Notes under the pieces: generated by a model | Seen by the model: the letters and a program-made list of their open reading frames with translations, nothing else | Told to the model about the DNA's origin: nothing | Databases searched by the model: none | NCBI GenBank assembly: GCA_022410635.1 | Contig: JAJVDF010000256.1 | Location: 198,919-262,918 of the forward strand | Direction: 5' to 3' | Origin: Tretioscincus oriximinensis | Taxonomy: Eukaryota > Chordata > Lepidosauria > Squamata > Gymnophthalmidae | Length of the DNA stretch: 64,000 bases | Shown here: piece by piece, positions 1 through 10,639 of the stretch | How the letters are laid out: every line of letters begins with the position of its first letter | Position numbering within the stretch: position 1 is the first letter of the stretch | Translations under genes and position numbers: made by a program

Positions 1-597
1 TTCTAGCAAGTTGGTAAGGCATGACTTACCCTTGCTGAAGCCATGCTGAGTTTCATTCAGCAATGCGTGCCTCTCCATGTGTTTAGTAATTTTGTCCTTA
101 ATTATGGTTTCCAACACTTTACCTGGAATTGATGTTAAACTGATGGGTCTATAATTTCCGGGATCACCCCGGGATCCTTTTTTGAAGATTGGTGTTACAT
201 TAGCTACCTTCCAATCTATTGGTACTATGCCTGATCTTAAGGAAAGATTAAATATTTTGGTTAGAAGTTCAGCAATTTTGCATTCTTTAAGAATTCTTGG
301 GTGAATGCTGTCTGGCCCTGGGGATTTATAAATGTTCAGCTTATTTAGGCTTGCAAGGACCTCCTCCCTTGTTATCTCTATCCCGTTTAATTCCTCTGGT
401 GTTCTTTCTGAGAAAACTAAATCTGTTCCGGGTAAATTCCCTCTGTCTTCTTCAGTGAAAACTGAAGCAAAAAATTCATTTAACCTCTCTGCAATCTCCA
501 CGTCCTCCTTGATTATGCCCTTTTGTCCATTGCTGTTGAGTGGTCCGACTGCTTTCCTAGTAGGATTCTTTTTTCTGATATATTTGAAAAAGTCCTT
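1..597 (-). mobile_element. CR1 LINE fragment, reverse-transcriptase N-terminal part, cut by window edge
   Basis: Read on the minus strand this gives an almost uninterrupted frame that I recognise as CR1 ORF2 between the endonuclease and the RT core. In order it shows a linker rich in Lys/Glu, a KSPGPDSIHPRIL segment, VPIDWKVANVTPIFKKGS, then GNYRPISLTSIPGKVLETII, and finally QHGFSKGKSCLTNLL at the window start. These are the classic RT motifs 0 to 2a of CR1. The frame leaves the window at base 1, so its downstream part (the YADD box and tail) is outside. It is 5'-truncated near 597, where AT-rich sequence begins. Such copies are dead insertions; no function is inferred. Confidence 0.85.
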
Positions 598-604
598 ATT
601 ACTT

Positions 605-1008
605 AATAAAACAATTATTAATATTTATTATTTTGAAGTAGAAAGAGGAAAATGAATGGACAATTGATAACTGGCACAAATATATTCTATATCAATTCAA
701 ATTTGACCTGTTGAAAGAAAAAAAGGGACATATGGATGGGAAAAGGAAATAAAGAAGTATGGGAACTTGTGAAGAAAAAATGAGAACCATTATTAAAAAT
801 GGATCAAAACATGAACATAAAGATTTTTTTGTTTGATAATGTAAAATAATTGAAATAAATGTTTGAATGAAAATATTCTATAGCAAGTATAGGGGAAGAA
901 AGTGGGAGGGCTAGGGGGATTATGGAAGACAGAATAGATATGTTGATAATAACATATATTATTGTTGAAATGTATGAAATAAAAAATAAATTCAAACAAA
1001 AAAGATCG
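605..1008 (+). mobile_element. Possible L1-type LINE 3' end
   Basis: The plus strand has a broken frame resembling the extreme C-terminus of an L1 ORF2 (a W-x-L-V-K-K-K-W-like stretch near 755-785), then an A/G-rich untranslated stretch with a G-run region near 895-920, and ends in an A-rich tail near 975-1005. Stop codons interrupt it. The assignment is by general resemblance only; it could be another poly(A)-type retrotransposon. Confidence 0.35.
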
Positions 1009-1239
1009 TAATATAGAGGTATGACCATGTCCTAAAAATGATTTAAAAAAAAATTCACCGTATGCGATGAAAAGGAATGTCCACCATTACTTTTGATAAA
1101 CCTCTTGCTATATTTTTACACTTTGCAAAAGTGTGTAAAATACAGTTTCAGAGAATATTCATGATTTACTAGCAGAATTAAGCCTGGTCTCATTAGTGCA
1201 GATAAGACTGGGCATTCTAGCCTCATTTCCCCCATAACC

Positions 1240-1320
1240 CTCCCACTTCCTTTCTCCTCTTTTCCTTTTCCTCCCCTCTCTTCCTCCCTTCCACTGTCAC
1301 CCTCCTTCTCCCTTTCCACA
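1240..1320. repeat. Polypyrimidine C/T-rich tract
   Basis: About 80 bp composed almost only of C and T on the plus strand (tcctc/ttcct motifs). It is low-complexity sequence with no coding content. Confidence 0.7.
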
Positions 1321-1380
1321 CGTGATTTTCAATTAAGTAGATGCATTATTTATATTCCTATTACCATCGATAACTGCTTC

Positions 1381-1475
1381 ATCTTATTTATTTATTTATT
1401 TTTAGTACTTTTATCCCGCCCTTCACCCTAAGGTCGCAGGGCGGCTTACAACACTAAAATAACGTAACAGTTAAA
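1381..1475 (-). mobile_element. L2-like LINE 3' tail fragment
   Basis: On the plus strand it starts with (TTTA)n followed by a TATCCCGCCCTTC-type motif, AAGGTCGCAGGGCGG and a short A-rich stretch. This is the reverse complement of the 3' end seen in the larger L2-like copies at 40353-40815 and 42822-43240. Only the tail is present. It abuts the I/Vingi-like LINE that follows. Confidence 0.65.
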
Positions 1476-1527
1476 AACAGTGACCCCCAAACCCTCCCCA
1501 CCCACCTAATCCATAAATATAACTCCA

Positions 1528-3205
1528 ACAGAAGAAATCTTTACACAGCCTTCATTGACCTAATGGCTGCTTTTGACTCTATAAACCATGACATTCTTTG
1601 GAACAAATTGTCATCAACAAACATTGATGCTAGACCTTTAGGCTTAATTAAAGAACTCTGTTCAGATACAGCACTGAAGGTTCACCTTCGTACAAGTGGA
1701 GCTCTTTCTCAGCCAATCAGTACAGCTTTAGGTGTGTGGCAAGGTTGTATCCTAGGTCCGTTTCTATTTAACTTTTATGTGAACGATGTAATAGATGCCC
1801 TAAATGTCCCAGAGCTCCATCCACCACACATTTCAGAATGACCAGTTAATATTCTCTTATTGCTGATGATATGGTGCTGCTCTCAACTACTCCAATGGGT
1901 TTAAAGAGATCTCTGGTGAACATGCAAACAACTTTATCATTAACAGAGAGAAATCCAAAGTGTTAATATTTGGGAATTCTAGAAAATTGTTACATTGGTA
2001 CCACTATCTTGGTCTTACATTTGCAGCATCCAGTTCATGGTCACATCATATAAATGGTTCAATTTCCAAAGTCACGGCTGCTACCTGCCCCTTATATAAG
2101 CTGTATTATCATAGAAATCCCAGAACATTAAGATCTGTCCTAGAGGTTTGGGGCACAAAAATAATACCTATTCTCCTTTATGGAGCGGAAATATGGGGCT
2201 TCTCTAATTTGCAGAAACTTGAAGCCTTCCACCTGAAATATCTGCAAGCTTTCTTAGGTGTTTCGAGCTCCACTTTATCAGCAGCAGTATGGGCAGAACT
2301 AGGAGTGTCACCACTAGATAGCCAAATCCTAAGGAGACAATTTAATTATTGGGTTAAACTCAATCATATGAACCTGCAAAGAATCCCAAGAACCTGCCTA
2401 GAAGATCAATCTAAAATCTTGCATAAATCACCTTGGCTTGCTAGGCTGATGAATCAAACAGCTCACATAGGTCTTCCATTTCACTCTCTAAACAACTTTG
2501 GTGTAAAGGCCAAATTGATACTTAAACAACGCTACCTTGATATATCCTCACAGAATGATCCCGCAGCCATAATTCAATCTAAAGCAACCTTATATCTGGC
2601 TGAATAGAAACACCAAATAAACTTAGAAAAGTATCTTACTATTCTGATGCCCAGGGCATGGCAAATACAGTTCACACTGGCTAGAATTGACCAATTGGAC
2701 ACTGTAATGAAATTTGGTCGATACCATAAAGAGCCAAGAGCTGCTAAACTCTGTATATGGGGTGACTTGGCTGTGGAGGACATGGCACACTTTTTACTGG
2801 AATGCCCAGCCTATTCATAACTTAGACAATGTTTCTTAGCTCCTCTCTTTGCATGCTTATTGGTTACTAAATAAAGAGCCCAAGCTCATGTGCTACTCCA
2901 GGGATTGGTCAGGTCCACTATCATCGGAATCAGCTTATACATTATTAAGGCTTCCAGAATCCAATAGATTTTTTGGGAGCAAGTTTCTGATTTAGATGCT
3001 GCTACTCATTCTTTTTAATTGATGCTATTTGTTATATACTCTTTTTAAATGATGCTATTTTTTTTACTCTATTTGTATTCTACCCTATTTATATTTACAC
3101 TGTTTTTAATTGTTGCTTGTTGTATTTTACTCTGTTTATATTTATATTTTATTTTCATTTTTTTTGATACAGTCAAATGACTAATCAATAAATCTATATA
3201 CATAC
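1528..3205 (+). mobile_element. 5'-truncated I/Vingi-like non-LTR retrotransposon (dead copy)
   Basis: The copy starts inside the RT domain. The first motif is YTAFIDLMAAFDSI (motif A, about 1540-1580), followed by a GVWQGCILGPFLFNFYVND palm/finger motif (about 1733-1790), then after a frame break the active-site box as ADDMVLLS (about 1863-1886). A 215-codon open stretch from 1960 holds the thumb and C-terminal region (ILLYGAEIWG, LQAFLGVSSSTLSAAVWAELGV). After a stop comes a C-terminal HFLLECPAYS segment. The 3' UTR is T-rich and ends with an AATCAATAAATC motif near 3190. Two or more frame breaks make it inactive. The clade is uncertain: the C-terminal layout fits the I/Vingi group better than CR1 or L2. 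Confidence 0.7.
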
Positions 3206-4638
3206 ATATATTCCTATTACAGGTCTAAACTCTTGTCTTAACCATATCCTACAAATGGTTGGCATGGACATAGAACTGCTACGTTTTTTACAAAATTAAA
3301 TAAATTTAATGAGGAAGCTCAAGATCCAGCATGATGTGAAAACAAAGAATTTTTTTAAAAAATGTGATGACTTTTGCAGTTGTTCTTGGAACTAAGGAGC
3401 AGCTGTGGTGACTGATTACACTAGTAAAAACGTAAATATGTGACAAAATTAAAGCACCATCGAAAAAAGCCATTTCCGTCTATTTTTCATTCTTTACCAA
3501 GAGATTTTGATCAGTTTAAGGCTGTTTTTTTCACTGTACTATAAATATGTTTCCATAGTGAATGGAAATGGAGGAGGGTTTATCACTCAGATCAGCATTT
3601 GAGAAAAGAGCCCATTCTGCAACATCAATTCAGACTGGGAAAACACAATAATCAGAAGAGATAGATCTGTTTTTATTGTTCAGAATCTGCTGTATTGCTG
3701 TGAAATGAAGTAGCAATGACGATTCAATTTATCTTGATTCTTTTCTAGGAAGCTTACAGGAATGTAGAAACTGCTGAAAAGCAAGTCTGCACTCTAAACG
3801 CAAACTGTTTTGTCTGCACTAACAATTTGCTTTTATCTAGCTTCCGGGAAGAAGAATTAGAACTAAGCCAAAATGATTCATAGATTTTGTTAATATATGT
3901 ATTTGACAGATTCATGAAACAGTTACAGTTTCTTCAAGAAATGAGGTTATTTATGCACTTACTTGCTCTTTTTTCAGCAAGTTGCCTTCAGCAACATCAC
4001 TGTATGTAATGAAAATTAGCTGGCTGTATAGCGCTGACAGCAGCCCTTTCATTATATGCTTTCTGATTGGATGATTTCACACAGCTGACTCCTATTGTAA
4101 TGTAACGTCTTTCATGTGACCTCATGTGCTCTAAACAAATGCTCTTATTATGTAACTAGTAACAGTTTCCCTTTCACTATATGTTCCTTGGTGGCATCCA
4201 AGAACAACAAAACTGTATCGAAAGAAAAATACTAGCGAGGTAAAAGGAAACAAATAAAATCAAGAGGATAAAAACGAGGATGAGAAAGTAAACAAAAGAG
4301 AGTTTTTGCAATAATTTTATGTGAAAAAGCCTGTCCCATCCAACAGGCCTGGGGCCTGCTGTAGTCTGCTGTTACATGGATGGGAAGCTCCTGTTCTGAG
4401 ACGTAGCCCAGACGAAACCTCAGTGTGGACAAGGCAAATCTGTGTAGGCATTAGAATGGACATCATTTTTCTAGAGGCCCAAACCAATACATTTCTCTAT
4501 CGGCATTTGTAGATAATCCAGACATTTAAATTGTTCTAGTTTCCAGTGGACAATCTTGTGTTTATCAATTGATTTTCATGAACTCAAATGTGTTAGACTG
4601 GATTAGAATTTCTAGCAAGGGAATACAAAAAAGACATG
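3206..4638. other. Unique AT-rich non-coding sequence
   Basis: No repeat that I recognise and no coding signature. Short open frames here have no family resemblance and look random. Confidence 0.5.
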
Positions 4639-5067
4639 AATTCATAGAATCATAAAAATCATAGCGTTGGAAGGGACCTGCAGGGACATCGGGTCCAACC
4701 CCCTGCTCAATGCAGGATTCATTAAACCATCCCAGAAAGATGACTGTCTAGCCTCTGTTTGAAGACTTACAGTGAAGGCGAACTCACAACCTCCTGTGGA
4801 AACCTGTTCCACTGGTTTATCACCCTTACTGTTGGAAAGATTTTTTTTCTGATATGTAATCTAAATCTACTAACTTGCAGTTTCATTCCATTGTTTCTAG
4901 ATCTTCCATGGACTAATGAGAACAATGCTAATCCCTCTGCTCTGTGACAGCCCTTCTATCAACTCTCCTCTCAGTCTTCTCTTTTGGAGACTAAGCAACC
5001 CTAGATCCTTTGTTTCTCATAGGACATGGTTTCCATACCACTCACTATCCTTGTAAAGAACGCTTAC
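4639..5067 (-). mobile_element. CR1 LINE, 3' half of a split copy
   Basis: The plus strand begins with a CATAGAATCATAAAAATCATAG-type start, the reverse complement of the CR1 terminal ATTCTATGATT motif. Reading the minus strand upstream gives the usual CR1 end: GACCCGATGTCCCTGCAGG, a VTFTV/GQQAVTVT-like stretch, and a C-terminal peptide resembling GLLSLQKRRLRGELI at about 4960-5010. It stops at a CTTAC pentamer (5063-5067). The matching upstream half starts at 6101, so this copy was interrupted by the element at 5068-6100. Confidence 0.75.
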
Positions 5068-6100
5068 CTGGGCTTGTCCTAGGCATGGTGGTTTGCCGGC
5101 AATGGCAAGGGTGAAGAGGGGCACCTCCAACTCATTGGTCCGGGAGGCATGATGAGGCGGAGCATGACTTCTGGCGTGTGTGTGACACTCCTCCTGACTT
5201 CCTCTTTTGTCCGAAGGATATTTGGCTCAGAAGCATACAGTAGGCGCTGCTGGGTTGGTTATTATAGTTGGAGGAAGTAGGCGGTTTGGCGAGAGCAGTC
5301 ACTCTAGTGGCATTAGTCAAAAAACCTGGAGACAGGAATCCCCAGGACTACCATATTGCATATAGCTTAGGGGGCCCTCATCAAGGGTTCCGGGATTGCG
5401 GGCCTGCCAAAACGGATAGGTAGGCCAAACGCAGTCCTGGAGTCATTGAGGGGCTGTACACAGGAAAGATCCTTGAGAGCCCACAAAAACCTCTTTGATC
5501 CCCTGGTGAGGCCCACAATATGGATGGACACCCATGCCACTGGGCGTGGGGCACTGGGTCCACCACAAGGCCAGGGCCTGGGTACATTTGGTGGAGGCTG
5601 CCACATCATGTGAGTGGGCAGCCCCAGGGGGCCACATCACAGAAGGTATGGCCTGCCTTTACCAAGTCAGACCAGACGACTCATTGGAATTGGGAGTCAA
5701 GATGCTGCGCCTGCACCCTCCTACTCGAGCCACGGCCTATTTCCTTCCACTTTGGGGTATTTTTTGATGATTGTTAAGTACTTGTTCACTTTGTGTTTTA
5801 GAAGAACTCAGTTAAGAACATAAGAACATAAGAAGAGCCATACTGGATCAGGCCACAGCCCATCAAGTCCAGCATTCTGTGTCACACAGAGGCCCACCAG
5901 ATGCACCTGGGCAGTCCGAACAGAGGAAAGCAAAATATACACCTGTTCATGTCTCCCTGCAAATGGCAAATGCAGTTGCGTTCTTCAATGTTACGGGTAA
6001 GCATGTAGGTTTTGAACATCGTTAAAGTTAATAAAGACTTGTTAAACTACTTGATGTTGTCCCTCAGTCACTTAGCCGTTCCCGGCAACTCTCTTTTAAA
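5068..6100 (+). mobile_element. Unclassified inserted element with CTTAC target duplication, splitting a CR1
   Basis: A 1.03 kb block lies exactly between two halves of one CR1 and is flanked by CTTAC on both sides (5063-5067 and 6101-6105), which I read as a 5 bp target-site duplication. It is more GC-rich than its surroundings, has a GTTAATAAAGACTT polyadenylation-like motif near 6030, and contains overlapping short frames but no clear enzyme domain. A 5 bp duplication would fit an LTR retroelement, but I see no convincing TG...CA ends. It is itself invaded by a CR1 tail at 5815-5960. Confidence 0.5.
5815..5960 (-). mobile_element. CR1 LINE 3' tail nested in the inserted element
   Basis: It starts with AAGAACATAAGAACATAAG, the reverse complement of the (TTCTTATG)n CR1 tail seen intact at 56319-56345. 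It continues with the same CATACTGGATCAGGCCACAG, GTGTCACACAGAGGCCCACC and TGCACCTGGGCAGTC blocks as the 56200-56300 copy. It is severely 5'-truncated. Confidence 0.8.
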
Positions 6101-6480
6101 CTTACTCTAGTTTATCAATGTCCTTTTTAAATTGGGGTTCCCAGAACTGAACACAGGATTCAAAGTGTGGTCCTACCAAAGTTCTAGAGAGAGGAATAAT
6201 TACTTCACTTGAGCGAGATTCTATGCTCCTCTTAATACATCCCAGGATTGTGTTTGCCTTTTTTGCAGCTGCTTCACCCTGTTGACTCATGTATAATCTG
6301 TGATCTACCAATACACCCAGGTCCTTCTCACCTGTGCTGCTGCTCAGACATATTCCTCCCATTCTATATGTGCTGTTTTCATTATTTTTGCCCAGATGTA
6401 GGATCTTGCATTTCTATGTTAAATACTATTCTGTTAGTTTCAGCCCATTGTTCAAGCTTGTCTAGTTTTTTAGACTAAAT
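6101..6480 (-). mobile_element. CR1 LINE, 5' half of the split copy (RT C-terminal coding)
   Basis: The minus strand has an 86-codon open stretch (6362 down to 6102) with the CR1 RT C-terminal landmarks GEKDLGVLVDHRLYMSQQ, AAAKKANTILGCI and FESCVQFWEPQFKKDIDKLE. Upstream of the Met the frame is broken. The frame ends at the CTTAC junction, and its continuation (the L-G-L-L-S-L-Q region) lies at 5010 and below, on the other side of the insertion. Confidence 0.85.
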
Positions 6481-6721
6481 CCATTGCGCTGAAGAAATGG
6501 ATTAAAGTGTGAAAGCTCATGCTACCTACTTTCTTGTTAGCATCTGAAGGGCTAGAAACACCCTTGCTAGAAATTTTTAATTTGTATAGTTTGTCATGTC
6601 TGCCCAAATATCGACCCAAATTCTAGTTTTCAATTTAAGATGATTTATTTTACAATTTTCTTGTATACAAAATGCTGTTTGCTGGAAGTGAAATAAAGAA
6701 AAAGTGTGACATAAAAAGTGT

Positions 6722-6873
6722 CACAGTTATTTAGAACTCTCTCAGCCCCACCTACTTCACAGGGTGTCTATTATGGAGAAAGGAACATAAGCTATGTGCG
6801 CCACCCTATGGTTGGCCACCCTGAGACCTTTGGGTATAGGGTGAACTATAAGTACAAATAAATAAATAAATAA
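6722..6873 (+). mobile_element. 5'-truncated SINE with L2-like tail
   Basis: It matches the 3' half of the full SINE at 54183-54444: AACTCTCTCAGCCCCACCTA, a GGTGTCTATTATGGAGAAAG block, GGTTGGCCACCCTGAGACC, then (AAAT)n. The tRNA-like head is missing. Confidence 0.8.
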
Positions 6874-7076
6874 TTTCTTTTGTGGGAGGGGGTGAATACC
6901 ACAGGATTTCTGCATCTTTAATGTATGTGTCACAGAGGAAGGTTTAGCAGATAACAGCTTCCATTGCTGGCAGTATCTCTTGAAATTTCTTTTTTGATTC
7001 ACACATTAAGGATGTAGAGTTTCTGCCTTGCTTTTTTCCATAGTATTATATCTGCATTGATTGCAGTGTGGCTACT

Positions 7077-7400
7077 GAGGCCTGATCCCCACATTCTGTT
7101 TCCTGTGCTTTGGAGGCAATTTTTCCTTCTGTTTGCAACACAGAACCACACATATCCAGCATTCTACACGTTCTAAAGGTCTTTACTGCTGAGTAAATAG
7201 CCTCTGCATATTATCCAATTTAGCAACCTCCATTTTCTAAAGTCTGAAAAATATCTCCCTCTGAAACTTGAATATGCAAATTGTAAAAAGCTGATTGGCT
7301 TTCGGCTAGCAGAGAATATCTGGTAATTGTATGGAGACTCACAGAGAATGCTGGGGCTTAGTCAGGCAAGCCCAGCAATGGTTTCTGGGGTTTGTGATGT
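7077..7400 (-). mobile_element. Non-autonomous DNA-element-like repeat, copy 1 of 3
   Basis: The reverse complement aligns with 33950-34370 and 59703-60065. Shared landmarks are CCCCAGAATTCTCTG-like sequence, TTTGCATA, GCTATTTACT...TAAAGACCTTTAGA, and an end with AAAGCACAGGAAACAGAAT and GGGGATCAGG. The shared end resembles the GGNTGCRTCCCCACA terminus of the TTA-flanked elements at 27350 and 62939. Boundaries are approximate. Confidence 0.55.
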
Positions 7401-9034
7401 CACGAGAATTGCCAGGATGTGTCAAGAACAGAGAGGGAACTCCGAGGAAGATTGAAGGTAAATGGGGACATACTTGTGAATATGTTGCCTCTTTTTTAAA
7501 AAAATTAGTGATTGAAAACTTGTAGTGGGAAAGCAGCCATGGATCCATGAGCCTTCTTTTTAAGTTTCTATTACACAGAATCTATTTTTTCTGCATGCAT
7601 CGACAATTAAGGAACACATCATTGGCACGATGGCACAAAGTAATTGGCTGTGAAAGAAAGAGCATTCCAAAGTCTTTCAGCTGATAATGCAATTAGAGCA
7701 TCTGCGCAAAATGAAGGGGTCACAACAGGCTTCTGAAAAGCTACTGACTGCTAGAATGCAGTTTGATTTGCTGCAAATGTCAAAGGTGGGAATGGATCTC
7801 TCTCCCCCCTTTAAATAAGATTTTTATTAAAGTAGAAAAAGAAGGAGTCACTATTTTTAACTCTCCTGGATTAGATCAAAATGCAATCATTTCAGAAGCT
7901 TTACTACAACATTGCTTCTGTTGACCCACAAGAGGCCTAGAAGACAAGTGGTTACCAAAAGACACAATAGCAAAAACAATGCATTATTTTTAGTTATGCT
8001 CATGCATCAAAAGAAAAAAGTTATCTATTTATTTGTTTAAATAAATGAATGCAGGCATGAATGAATTACATAATAGCTTGTAAAATTTTCACAAAACTAT
8101 ATATATTTTACCTTCTGTGAGTGTGTGTGCGTGTGCACGCATACACACCCATTAAGAATGAAACATACATTTAAAGTGCAGTAAACATCCTTTTACCACT
8201 ATTCAGAAGATGTATCAGTTATTTAGGCAGAAATTTTGTTTATTAATAATTTCTGCTCAGTGAATATTTCAAGCATTGCTACAGACAGCTTATGTTCCAA
8301 TTAGTTTTCACAGTGGGCCAAATTTGAAAGATTGCTACTTTCATACACAAGATACAATTTTGTCAGATATAAAATTAGAATAATCATTTCACAACAGGAG
8401 AAAATAAAGACAAAGAAAACTCAGAAAACAAACCAAAAAAGACTTTTTGAGGCATTAAGAACTGCAATTGGTACTGAAATGGAACAAAATGAGTTTTGGT
8501 CATGAATTGTTCAATAACATATACTCACTTTGATAAAAATTCTGGAGATTTCCATCTTCTATTTTAATTGAAGGGCTGTGTGTGTGTGTGTCTGCTGTAA
8601 TAACCTTTGGTTGGCAGAGGAAAAGGAAGCCCAAGGAGGCATAAGTTGGCAAGAGAGAGGTTGCCCTAATAGGCACAGCTATGCTGCATGTGCCGTGGCA
8701 GTTGGACAGTGGGCTTGTGGACCAGTCAAAGTGGCTGCCATGATTGTCCTTGCCGCTGTAGCTGCTGCCATCACAGCTAGTGGTGGCAATGCAGGAATCC
8801 CTGATGGAGGCCTTTTGGGCTCAAGGTGGCACTTGAGGCCCCTGTCTGGGGTGGAGTTTAGCAGTGCACACAGGAGTCAACTGTATGCGAAATGACATCA
8901 TGGTCTGCCAGCTCATTTGCGCTTTATAGTATAGGATAAGCACACAAACACAATGCATACTTATTTTATATTGAATATTTTAAAGATTGATTTATAACTA
9001 AACTTTTTTCTCTTTCTAGACTTTGGAAGTTTTT
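7401..9034. other. Mostly unique AT-rich sequence with short TG repeats
   Basis: No gene recognised. It contains a TG-rich microsatellite at about 8115-8148 and a (TG)n stretch at about 8577-8592. The open frame at 8578-8895 begins in that microsatellite and is Ala/Cys-rich low-complexity, not a credible protein. 8600-8900 is GC-richer and may be part of an unrecognised transposon. Confidence 0.5.
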
Positions 9035-9150
9035 ATTGCTAGTGACTACCATTGTGCCCAAGAATGACAGACATGGTATTCATCAAACGTATAACATTTG
9101 TTAACCATACCAAGTGAACATAAGGCAAGCAACGGTTAACTGTTTACATC
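9035..9150. repeat. Left member of a dispersed direct-repeat pair
   Basis: About 116 bp that aligns, at roughly 80% by eye, with 10181-10296 in the same orientation. Common blocks are ATTGCT, ACCATTGTG, CAAGAA, TATAACATTT, ACCAAGT and ATAAGGCAAG. The two lie about 1.15 kb apart. They could be remnant long terminal repeats or two copies of one interspersed repeat. Confidence 0.5.
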
Positions 9151-10180
9151 CACTGTAGACAATACAATCACTGTAGTCAATGGATGAGAAATGGCCATGA
9201 CAAATATCCAGTAGGAATAAAGGTGAAGCAAACACGCCCTACATCGTCAAGCAGGCACAACCAGCTGCCCACCACAGGCCTTTAGCAAAAGTGGGTGTGG
9301 CCTCCAGATCATCCAGGGATGGCACAGCCCTTTGCCCTAAACAGGTTGTGGCCAACTGTGACTAGACCGTCCAAGAGCGGAACCAAGGATCAGAAGGGGG
9401 TAAAGATCGTGAGGCACCAGCCTATCATGATCTGGTCCCTACTGACTGAAGGCACATTCTGCTTCCAACCCCACCCCAAAGGGGGTTATTATTAATGACA
9501 ATTAAGAGTGAATCTATGACACCCATGGGGCAGTAACTGGTAGGGCAGGTGGGTACTTCAATGCAACAGCCATGAGTACTTGCAGGTGCCTCCTTATAAG
9601 GAAGCTCTGAAGTCATGCCTGCTCTGCCTGCTGCTGATGCACTAATCTTTCCTGGGGCCCTTTTTTGGGGCAGGAAGAAGCAGCAACTGTAGTGGGAAAA
9701 AATTGGGACGGATGCAAAGTTATTTCTCAACAAACATAGTTTTATTTGTATGCATAGAAGACACAGTCAATATACAGTTCCCTCCCTACTGAGTGTCTTC
9801 CATTAGCAAAGACTCTTCTTTTATACAATTTTAAATGCAGATGCAGCATTATTACAGGTATCATCAGGTATGCAACATTATTAATTATTAGCAACTGCCC
9901 CTAAAACATGTTATGCAAATGATATTCCAAATAATTCATATAAGGTTTGGACCTTTGGATCTTCCTTAAATACATAGAAGCAGAATAAATAAACAGTATT
10001 TGTTTTGAGGTTAAAGTTTATCTTGCAGCAGTGACCAAGAACAACATGACCCAGGAGCATGAATTATGATATAAAATAGCCTATATCACAACCTCGGCAA
10101 TGCCAGCACAGGCAGTAGCCTGTTTCCTTGGGCTGCAGGTCTGTGCCAGCAAAGATGCACCATACAGTGCACCACGTATC

Positions 10181-10296
10181 ATTGCTGGCAATTACCATTG
10201 TGCTCAAGAACGAAAGACATAGTATTAGTCAAAAATATAACATTTATTAAGGACACCAAGTAAATATAAGGCAAGTAACGCTTAACTTCTTACAGT
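10181..10296. repeat. Right member of the direct-repeat pair
   Basis: Aligns with 9035-9150. The antisense strand has an AATAAATG motif (plus-strand CATTTATT), compatible with a polyadenylation signal in a retroelement lying on the minus strand. The 1 kb between the copies has no recognisable gag or pol coding. Confidence 0.5.
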
Positions 10297-10449
10297 CATC
10301 AAATAACTTCTGAATGGCCTGCATAGCCAAGAAAAGTCTTCTGCTCCGTTGCAGCCAGGACTCTGTTAAAGGTGGACGGACCCAGCAATGCTCTTGCCCA
10401 GGTGAGGACACCTGAGGGATGGAGAAGAGGGACCCAGAGGAGGAATAAC

Positions 10450-10632
10450 CAGAAGAAGAAGAAGAAGAAGAAGAAGAAAAGAAGAAGAGAAGAAGATATG
10501 AAGAAAAGGAAAAAAAGAAAAAGGAAAAGGGAGAGAAGAGAAAGGAAAGAGAAGACAAGACAAGAAGAAAAGAAGAAAAGAGAAGAAGAAAAAAAGAAAA
10601 GAGAAGAAAGTGAAAAAGAAGAGATGAAGAAT
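10450..10632. repeat. Homopurine (GAA/GGAA/AAAG) tract
   Basis: About 180 bp almost exclusively A and G on the plus strand, starting as (AGA)n and drifting to GAAAAG variants. Open frames read through it on both strands are low-complexity (Lys/Arg/Glu on plus, Phe/Ser/Leu on minus) and are not genes. Tracts of this type can form triplex DNA. Confidence 0.9.
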
Positions 10633-10639
10633 TAAACCC

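Noticed and set aside
332..655. 107-codon plus-strand frame with a hydrophobic C-terminus
   Set aside because: It is the antisense of the CR1 reverse-transcriptase coding region.
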